Of a stretch of DNA of 64,000 nucleotides, positions 57,301 to 64,000 are shown piece after piece. The notes beneath the pieces were generated by a model. The model saw nothing but the letters and a program-made list of their open reading frames with translations, was not told where the DNA came from and searched no databases. Numbering within the stretch: position 1 is the first letter of the stretch; each line of letters begins with the position of its first letter. The position numbers and the translations under genes were made by a program. This stretch comes from Brachypodium distachyon (taxonomy: Eukaryota; Streptophyta; Magnoliopsida; Poales; Poaceae), in assembly GCF_000005505.3 (NCBI RefSeq), contig NC_016132.3, positions 7,998,001 through 8,062,000 on the forward strand. The letters run 5' to 3'.

Positions 57301-58965
57301 CTTCAATTTGGAGCAAACAAGAAGTCTGAACAACTTACTCATGCAGAATTCCTGATTTTCGGTGCAGTTACCTACTGCTTGGGGTATGTTTTGTAAAGCC
57401 AGCATGACATGTTTACAGTATAACTGGAACACAGACATTTTAGTATCTCACGACGAGACATACTAATTAATAATTCAGATTAAGGTTAAGAAGTAAGAGT
57501 GATCCAAATGATTCTGAATATCACAATCTCTGCGAATAAACATACATTTCTTCTTCAAAAATAAATAAATGAGTCATGACACGGTTAGCACACATGCATA
57601 ATTGTTGATGCTTGAATCTGGTAGGTAATTAGAGCTCTGTACCAATTACCTGTGGACCTGAAAGATGACCTTTTTGCTGTTCATTGTGATATCCCGACTT
57701 GCTTTCACAAGCCTTTCCCTTTTATCATTCTACAGTGATACGGAGAAGTGATGAGAACCAAAGCAAAAGAAGTTAATATTACCTAAGGAGGAACATTGTC
57801 TAATGGAAAAACTAGTGGCAGGATTGAAGTATATCTTAAAGAAGATTGGTTAAGACTTCTAGAATATAGTGCAGGCATCCTTGAAGAGACATGCCGGTAA
57901 AGTAGTACTCCCTCCGTCCCATATCAAGTGACTTTTTATTACATGTATCTAGACGCTTTTTAGGCATAGATACATCCATATTTGAGTAAATTTGAGTCAC
58001 TTAATACGGGAGGGAGGGAGTACATAATTGCACACGATAAGTTCAGTAAAGGAAAAAGGAATGCAACAATAGTTCCAACTTTGCCACGATCTTATAGGCA
58101 TCCACACGCAAATGTAAAGGAAGTCTAACTTCAACCAGGGGGAGAGGCAAGAAAATGCCATTCATATCAATTGGGTCGAGATTGAGCATTGCCTGCAAAC
58201 AGACTCCATATTATGTAGGAATTGATGTAGTTTCTTATATCCACAGTAGCAAAAGAGAGCCCTGGTAAACAGGAATAGAAAATCAGGTTGGTTCAACGCA
58301 AATTTTGCTGCCCACACCACATGGTTGATGGTCTCTTGGCTATCAAAATGTTCGCTCCAATGTGACATTTTTATTAAACTGAAACCCTGCTTGATTAGAG
58401 TTGAGCACTCAGCAGACACAGTAGGAAGCAGCTACCACCGCACCACTGGTCACTCACAGGTTGTGTGGGAATTTCACCGAACACCTAGCACTCATAACAT
58501 CTTGGCAAAAAAAAATTACACTAACTAACCTACATATATAGTTCTGCACTAACTTCCTCTTCCAGGGCATTGCACTTTTTGCAGAAACAAGAGAATCTCG
58601 GACCGCAAAAGCATCGCCGCAGGTCAATAAGCGGCCGATCCAGGGAAGGAGCGAAGCCAACAAATGGGCGGGCGCCCGTACGTACTTACCAGGGTGTTGA
58701 GGTACTCGGCGTGCCTGGCGAACTCAGCCTTCATCGCGGAGCACTCCTCCGAGGCCATAGGAGCCGCCGCGTCCGTGGCCATCATCCTGGGCCTCTTGCG
58801 CACCGGACCGTCGTGGGACGCTGGAGAGAGAGCAGCAGACAGTGAGAACGCGGAGATCGAGGGGGAGACGCGTGCCGGAACGGGGCCGAGAAGGGGAGAT
58901 GGCGGGGAGTTACGCGAAGAAATGCCGGGGCGAAGGGTTTTGCTGCCGGGTTGGGGCGCCGCCAT
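54368..58965 (-). CDS. TSNAX: Translin-associated factor X (TRAX)
   Basis: Six exons: 58965-58690, 57729-57650, 56988-56847, 56776-56627, 56529-56328 and 54471-54368, all GT-AG, giving 317 residues. Translin-fold text is continuous from residue 80: EFARHAEYLNTLNDKRERLVKASRD, then VQEYVEAATFCRFCKTG, DYLLGVADLSGELMRLAIG and KIENACFSVHVRGSEYIP. Acidic residues 169, 172, 219 and 223 (EYVE and DLSGE) correspond to the RNase site known from animal TRAX in the C3PO complex with translin, so nuclease capacity looks kept. The first about 60 residues are Ser/Pro/Arg-rich and could be organellar or disordered; a second Met pair (MMATDAA) is an alternative start. Intron 5 is about 1.9 kb and carries transposons. 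Confidence 0.93.
54633..54745. mobile_element. MITE in TRAX intron 5
   Basis: TACCTCTGGTCCTAAATTCTTG and CAACAATTTAGGATCGGAGGGAGTA are inverted. The core is shared with the 39688 and 50191 elements (ATGGATGTATCTAT, ACATGTAATATTTCGACA). Confidence 0.8.
54781..54936. mobile_element. hAT-type MITE with 8-bp target duplication, TRAX intron 5
   Basis: The element runs CAGGGGTGGAGCC...CTCCGCCACTG, with inverted ends CAG(G/T)GG(T/C)GGAG. It is flanked by ATTCAACA on both sides (54773-54780 and 54937-54944). Eight-base duplications are diagnostic of hAT transposition. About 156 bp, with no coding capacity. Confidence 0.9.
55723..55926 (+). pseudogene. Coiled-coil gene fragment inside TRAX intron 5, opposite strand
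   Basis: The plus-strand frame reads LKLKEEQMKNKMLFVEL, then CDSKIGELKDELQQSKEE. It meets a TAA at 55855-55857 and goes on with LKVQLKDSKKMEELKFL. The Glu/Lys heptads resemble part of a longer coiled-coil protein, probably carried in by a mobile element. Family not recognised. Confidence 0.4.
57906..58022. mobile_element. MITE in TRAX intron 1
   Basis: TACTCCCTCCGTCCCATATCAAGTGAC and GTCACTTAATACGGGAGGGAGGGAGTA are inverted. The core has ACATGTATCTAGACGC. About 117 bp. Confidence 0.9.
58043..58192 (-). other. Exon-like open segment in TRAX intron 1
   Basis: After a good acceptor (GAGTCTGTTTGCAG) a frame reads AMLNLDPIDMNGIFLPLPLVEVR and LPLHLRVDAYKIV before a stop. It is protein-like but does not match TRAX, and its only donor (ATC|GTGGCA) is weak. 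It may be a captured exon or an alternative terminal exon. Confidence 0.3.
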
Positions 58966-59347
58966 GGAGGTGGGAAACGGAAGCCGAAGCGAGGAGGAGG
59001 GGAGGCCGCTCAGGTGGACGAGGCGGTGGCAGACGCGCAGGGGCACCATCTGGCCCGTCCCACGCTTCGGCCGGCACTTCACGTCCCGTGCTCCTGTGGT
59101 CTCGTGTCGTGTGGAACTCCCTTTACGTGGAACTGTGGAAGTGAAGCTAAAGCGGCTGTTCTTTTTTCTTTCTTTTTCGATCGAGAACTTTGCGGTATTC
59201 CGGTCGGATGATGAACTTTTCCTCTCTGGAAACGTTTATTGGCTCCGTTAAAGTTGGTTCTTAAACTTGACAAATACTGTCTAGATTTTACAAGTTTGAT
59301 CAAATTTGTAGAAAATTTTACTAGTTATGAAATTATATACAATGATA

Positions 59348-59464
59348 TACTCCCTCCGTTTCATAATTCTTGTCTCAAATTTGCCCAAAAATGAATGTAT
59401 TTATTCCTAAAACGCGTCTAGATACATGTAATATTTCGACAAAAATTATGAAACGGATGGAGTA
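59348..59464. mobile_element. MITE upstream of TRAX
   Basis: TACTCCCTCCGTTTCATAATTCTTG and AATTATGAAACGGATGGAGTA are inverted. The core has ACATGTAATATTTCGACA. About 117 bp. Confidence 0.9.
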
Positions 59465-60644
59465 TTTAACAAAACTAATTTAAAGTTTTATATGTTAGTA
59501 GATATTTTATAAACTTGGATAATTTTGACTTAAGACAAATCTAATATTTATTATAATATTTAGAACGGAGGTAGTACTTGTTAAAGTTGGCTACGGGATT
59601 ACATAATTTCGTCATTCTTCACTGTTTTATACATTGGCAGCACAATTCCTTCTCCAACGGTTGTTTGTGACCGAGTATTGTTTAGAGTGAAATGCATCTG
59701 TGTTCGCGCAGCCGAATTTGTCAAGAGTTTAACAAGCACTAGCAGAGTGTCCGTACTTTGCAACGGAGATAAAAAAAATACGTTATTATGACGGACTATG
59801 CTTGGGCAAGAATAATAATAACTACGCTTAGACAAGACAAACTATTATCTTGTACTTCTCATTGTGGCAAATCACATCACTTCATTTTGCCGTTATTGAG
59901 TAACTACCACTAAGCATATACTCCTGGTTTCGTCGGTGCATGTCTATTCAAAGTCGAGGAATGAGCCCTTCAAATTCAAAGCGTAGAAGCTGCAACTATT
60001 TTTTTTGCGCAAACATAGAAGCTGCAACTTGTACGCCAATACCATCATCTTGATTCTCCATTGTGCCAATTTTGCTTTCATTAGCCACCAAGATATGATG
60101 CAATATCAAACATATTGTTCTACTGATGGTTGAAAACACTACACGTGTCCAGAAATAATTACATGCTACAATGACTCCACATAACTGCAATAAAAAGAAG
60201 AAACCTCCGACTTCACCAACGATTTGAAAACTGCAGAAACTTCACATTTGTGACACCCTTGTCAACACTTACGGTTGCCGCACGTTTAATGCCACGAAAG
60301 CTCTCCTGCAGACATTTCATAGAACAATGATTTAGGAAATAAGAAATGCACAAACACATGAGAATAATCCGAGATTAGTCTATCTTGTCAGCAATTCCAC
60401 TCTCCCAAACAGAATTTGGTTCCCCGAGGTCGGGATCGAACGTGAATAATATGGATAAAGCTGTTGATTTCAGAGATTGAGAAGTCGGGGTTTATTTTGG
60501 ATTTGTTCTATAATTTTAGGGTTTAAAAATAAACTTTACTCCATATGAGACAAACAAAATCTGAGACTAAAGATCAATTTTAGAAAATCTAATATTAACA
60601 TACGAAATCCCCCTAAACGATCCCCTGCCTGTGTCCAAACACGC

Positions 60645-61187
60645 TGGGGTGGGCAGGCCTGGACAAAAAGATCGAAGTTCGATAATCTTATTGAACGCTC
60701 GCTAACTCGGTTCGTTAAGGCTCGGTTCGTTAACTTAAGAACCAAACATGACTTCTTTTTTAGATCATTAACCTTAACGATCTTAATGAGTGAGCTCGGC
60801 GAGCGCTCGTTAAGCTCGCTAGCGAGCTCGTCTCGTACATGACTTGTGAAACTTATTTTGCTGTTGGCATTGTGTTGTTATTTATCTTTTGTTGTGTTAT
60901 TTCCAATCTTTATAGCGTTGTTTAACTTTTGATATATTTTGTTTGTTGTCAAAATTTATCCCAAGCAAACAGGTAATGTCCAAAAATTTGGATCAACATA
61001 CTATCTATTATCTTAACAAGTTTTTAACGAGCTTAATGAGCGCTCGCGAGCTCTTAACGAACCGAGCCGAACAATGATTTCAGATCGTTAACGATAACGA
61101 TCTTAACGATCCGAACTCTTAACGAACCAATCTTAACGAACCGACCTCTTAACGAACCGAACTTGATCTTTAGCCGGCCCTCGAGTA
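60645..61187. mobile_element. Foldback element rich in TTAACGA motifs
   Basis: The left end GGGCAGGCCTGGACAAAAAG, ATCGAAGTTCG is inverted against CGAACTTGATC, TTTAGCCGGCCC at the right. Internal segments (GCTCGTTAAG, GAGCGCTCG, TTAACGATCTTAA) also repeat in both orientations, leaving about 150 bp of unique AT-rich middle. It resembles hAT-type foldback MITEs with GGGCCGGC ends. A target duplication was not found. Confidence 0.65.
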
Positions 61188-61451
61188 TTACTGCTCCGTA
61201 ATAATCTTATGACACAGCTGATCACCACCGTCCAACTGCGACCGACTTAACGTAATCCGACCCGACCCGATCGACCCCGCTGATATCTGATGCCAACGCT
61301 TCAGAAATCACAAACTCACAATTCACGAGTTCGCACCAGCAGGCCCGCACGCGGCACGCACCCGACCCAGCTGGAGTCCCTCCAGTCGTCTCGCGTCCCA
61401 GGGACGGCAGGTTCGCCCCCATCCTTTCCGGTCAACCTCCATCTGGGGCCG

Positions 61452-61459
61452 AAACCCTA
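61452..61459 (+). promoter_or_regulatory. Telo-box upstream of the SURP-domain gene
   Basis: AAACCCTA 23 nt before the ATG, in a TATA-less GC-rich leader. The placement matches the UBA2-type gene. Confidence 0.5.
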
Positions 61460-61481
61460 GAGACCACCGCCACCGTTCCCC

Positions 61482-61925
61482 ATGGGAGCCCCTATGGTGG
61501 CCCCCATGCTCCTCCTCCCCTCGCCGGACGGCGACGGCGACCACCAGCAGCAACAGCAGATGTCTCCCGCGTCCGCCGGCGCCGCCCCCTCCCAGCCCGA
61601 GCCTGCGGCCACGGTCGCCACCCATACACGCGCCATCGGCATCATCCTTCCCCCGCCCGACATCCGCGTGATTATCGAGAAGACGGCCACCTTCGTCGCC
61701 AAGAACGGTCCCGAGTTCGAGCGCCGCATCGTCGCCCTCAACCGGGGCAACGCCATGGTCAACTTCCTCCAGTCCTCCGACCCCTACCACGCCTACTACC
61801 AGCACCGCATCTCCGAGCTCGCCGCCCAGCCGCCTACCACCGACGCCTCCGCCTCCGCCGCGCCGGAGTCCGAGGATGGCCAGCAGCTCCCATCCGACTC
61901 TGCCGCACCTGCTGCTGAGAACTAG
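61482..61925 (+). CDS. Short SF3A1-like protein with a single SURP (SWAP) module
   Basis: A single-exon frame of 147 residues. After a Gln/Pro/Ala-rich start, residues 48-110 carry THTRAIGIILPPPDIRVIIE, KTATFVAKNGPEFERRI and SDPYHAYYQHR, the first SURP module of splicing factor 3A subunit 1. Full SF3A1 is several hundred residues longer, with a second SURP and a C-terminal ubiquitin-like domain; here a stop follows an Ala/Ser-rich tail. There is no sign of the missing parts in the next 2 kb. It may be a truncated duplicate that still has a promoter-like leader with a telo-box. It could interfere with or tune U2 snRNP assembly, which is inference only. Confidence 0.8.
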   Translation: MGAPMVAPMLLLPSPDGDGDHQQQQQMSPASAGAAPSQPEPAATVATHTRAIGIILPPPDIRVIIEKTATFVAKNGPEFERRIVALNRGNAMVNFLQSSDPYHAYYQHRISELAAQPPTTDASASAAPESEDGQQLPSDSAAPAAEN

Positions 61926-62813
61926 CTTTACATGAAAATACATGTAGCCTTGGAAAGAGAAATTTTTTGGTTGTCCAATTGTGCGGTTTCTCCTACATTC
62001 TCTGATTCTGGTTGCACGTATGCTATCTTGATCCAGTGTGCTATTCATTTTTGTCAATGCAAGAGTAAACAAACTTGCTTCTTACTTGCAGCTTCGTATT
62101 TGCTTGAAATAAAAATCATATGCACAGGATTTGTTCAGGCTGCAGTACTTATGTAAACATGTATATTGGTGTAAAAACAACAAAGATATGGTCAAAGATT
62201 AAATGCAGTTACAAAATTTGGTTTGTAGTTTCAGTTTTGGTTGTTCTCGTTTGTACAAAAGCCTAACCAAAACGATAATAAATTTGACATTTTGTACAAA
62301 ACACAAAACTGACCAAATTTACAAAATATCTTATTCTCGTTTAGGTTAGGCTTTTGTCAGGCATTTATTTGAGCTCTACGCACAAATCTGAACTTTATTT
62401 CACATGGTGCTATGTCATATGTAGTTTGTGCGAGAACTTTATTTAAATCTTTGTCTTGTTTACATTGGATGAAACGCGCCGGGAATATTTGATTTGATTT
62501 TGCCTTATGATATTAGCAATTTAGCTGTTACTTCTAAAGGACATGCCGAAAGAGCAAAACTAATCTTTAAAAAAACACAAAAGGGATCAAAGCCATTCTC
62601 ATGAACCAAATGCAATGAAGAGATTTTACACAGCAGTCTGTGCGCAAAATGGTATTCTATTGTGCTAATTGCTGATGAATCAGTGTATCTTTTTCAAAAA
62701 CATTCATTCATTTAACAAGTGCTTACAATCGTTCGACCATACGACATAGATTTTCTCTAGGACGGGCCCCAGCCCCCAGGTAGGGCTGTCCAAAAATATA
62801 CACTGATTCATCT
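61926..62813. other. 3' flank of the SURP gene
   Basis: Likely 3' UTR to about 62150. About 62220-62360 contains an inverted pair (TTTGTACAAAAGCCTAACC and GGTTAGGCTTTTG). Nothing else was recognised. Confidence 0.4.
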
Positions 62814-62906
62814 GCTCCCTCCGGGTAAAATTACTTGTTGAAATATTACATGTATCTAGACGTATTTACACATGGATAGACAAGTAATACCGGTCGGAGG
62901 GAGTAG
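62814..62906. mobile_element. MITE adjoining the RNase H remnant
   Basis: GCTCCCTCCGGGTAAAATTACTTG and CAAGTAATACCGGTCGGAGGGAGTA are inverted around TATTACATGTATCTAGACG. About 93 bp. Confidence 0.85.
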
Positions 62907-63070
62907 CAAAGTTCATGGGCAACAGCATTTGCTGTTCTCGCTTCTTTCCTAACAGTCACCTGGACAAAAGATTCGAACAGAATTTTAATTTCGTTGATGA
63001 TCGGTGCCAGCAAGGATCTGTCAGCCACTGGAGCATTCAGGCACTGCACGACGCGCGGACAGTCAGAGGC
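62907..63070 (-). pseudogene. RNase H-like (RVT_3) fragment
   Basis: The minus strand reads SDCPRVVQCLN, DRSLLAPIINEIKILFESF and VRKEARTANAVAHELCY. This is the C-terminal part of the plant RVT_3 RNase H-like domain (conserved D--L, N-VAH-LA). The MITE at 62814-62906 truncates its end, and no upstream domain is present. Confidence 0.7.
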
Positions 63071-64000
63071 CAGGCCAGGATGATGGGTGTATTTCTCATG
63101 ACTCTTGAGGCTTCAATTCCTAACAATAACTATGTGCAATTGTATTTCTTATACTGTAGGACTCTTGAGTTCCAGCCACAGCCCACAAAAAAAGGTTGAG
63201 CCGTATCTTCCCTGGTTAGGATTTAAGAGGATGCTTCTTTTTTGCGGGAAAGAGGATGCTTGTACGACAAAAATAATAATTTATTTTGTTAATTAGAGTA
63301 TGGATATATTATGAATAAGTAACATTCCCGGTCAAAAAAAAAACAAGTAATATGCACTGAGGATAGATAAATGAAAGGCTGAGCAGCAAGAACATCGTAT
63401 ATAGATCGGGGCAATCAAAACTGAAGCTGCAGAAAGGAGTCAAAAACTCAAACCCCTCTCCCCTTTAAAGTAGCTACTATGTAAACCATTTGGTATCTCG
63501 ATTCCAGTATTGTAATTGTCTCCTCTTAATCAGTCTTATGTTAACAGAACGACATGTTTAAAATTAATGGTCGAGAACCGCGGTATGAGTAGTTTTCGAT
63601 AATACAATGAGTGATCTGTCTATTTCTTTATTGCCATGCTCTCGTACTCAAATAGTTGATTCATTGTTGACAACCGTGGTATCATATTTTTCGATAATAC
63701 TGAGTGATCTGTTCTATTTTTTATTGTTATGCTCTTGTACTCAAATAGGTGATGTTACACTTGTGATAATAGGGACCATGACCATGTTTTTGTTCCATGA
63801 CCATGTTTTTTTTCCATTGTTCGTGTCCATTACATTACTAGTTTTGCGTCCACACCGTCACAATTAATGATTATAGGACTTGGAATATACTTCTACACAA
63901 ACAACAATGCCTGATTGTATCTAAATAGTGACTACATGGCATTCCTTTTAGGTTTGTCATTTTCTTGTTAACCATGTTTATCTCTCCGTTGCATTCCTTT
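63071..64000. other. Intergenic right edge with a two-unit repeat
   Basis: About 63575-63660 and 63671-63752 are diverged tandem copies (AACCG(C/T)GGTAT, TTCGATAATAC, GAGTGATCTGT, ATGCTCT(C/T)GTACTCAAATAG). No gene; AT-rich elsewhere. Confidence 0.5.

Larger units (their letters stand above)
58966..61481. other. Divergent intergenic region with repeats
   Basis: 58966-59250 is the upstream side of TRAX. A MITE lies at 59348-59464, with a further worn copy to about 59578. About 59580-60640 is AT-rich with nothing recognised. The foldback element is at 60645-61187. 61190-61481 leads into the SURP gene. Confidence 0.4.

Noticed and set aside
57202..57438. 78-codon minus-strand frame in TRAX intron 2
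   Set aside because: The TRAX protein is continuous across exons 2 and 3 without it, and no acceptor/donor pair keeps the frame.
1..64000. CRISPR arrays, bacterial operons, tRNA and rRNA genes
   Set aside because: The sequence is plant nuclear DNA. Repeats seen are transposon or slippage products without regular spacers, and no tRNA-like or rRNA-like segment was recognised by eye.

Overview
The window is nuclear DNA of a flowering plant, almost certainly a grass and most likely a cool-season (Pooideae) one. The signs are spliced genes with GT-AG introns, GC-rich first exons, a grass-type DUF6598 gene remnant, Ty1/copia and Ty3/gypsy debris, and about eighteen small TA-flanked inverted-repeat elements (MITEs) with CTCCCTCCGT-type ends in introns and between genes. 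The species cannot be fixed from sequence alone. I rebuilt exon structures by hand from reading frame, splice consensus and family similarity. Every spliced model closes to a whole number of codons.

Layout. 1-13.1 kb is repeat-rich: a degenerate copia element cut by the left edge (minus), two large imperfect inverted repeats (2.5-4.0 and 4.1-4.6 kb), and a near-complete but dead copia element (5970-13132, minus) with a GC-rich extra ORF in its leader. 13.1-20.6 kb holds a PHYTOCHROME KINASE SUBSTRATE-like gene (+), then LINE and gypsy fragments. 20.6-23.6 kb: a Sec14/CRAL-TRIO lipid-transfer gene (-). 25.7-29.5 kb: SPF27/BCAS2 (+), a spliceosome-associated subunit. 30.5-31.9 kb: intronless geranylgeranyl reductase (+). 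33.4-36.7 kb: a ten-exon plastid ADP,ATP carrier-like gene (-) with a GC-AG first intron. 37.5-38.2 kb: a broken DUF6598 gene (+). 39.2-42.8 kb: a REX1-B-like gene (-). 44.8-46.0 kb: an AT74-like phosphoglycerate mutase family gene (+). 50.8-52.2 kb: a UBA2-type two-RRM protein (-), with a splice donor directly at its stop codon. 54.4-59.0 kb: translin-associated factor X (-). 61.5-61.9 kb: a short single-SURP protein equivalent to the N-terminus of SF3A1 (+). The right end carries an RNase H-domain remnant and repeats.

How the genes work together. This is an ordinary gene-rich euchromatic island, not an operon or a cluster. Functional echoes are loose: two plastid genes lie tail to tail (geranylgeranyl reductase and the ADP,ATP carrier), and several RNA-processing genes share the island (SPF27, UBA2, TRAX, SF3A1-like). 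Three of the RNA-processing genes have a full or partial telo-box near the start. I found no convincing new system. The most interesting items are the long hairpins at 2.5-4.6 kb, the leader ORF of the second copia element, the stop-free 99-nt GC-AG intron, the stop/donor overlap in the UBA2 gene, and the truncated SF3A1-like gene.
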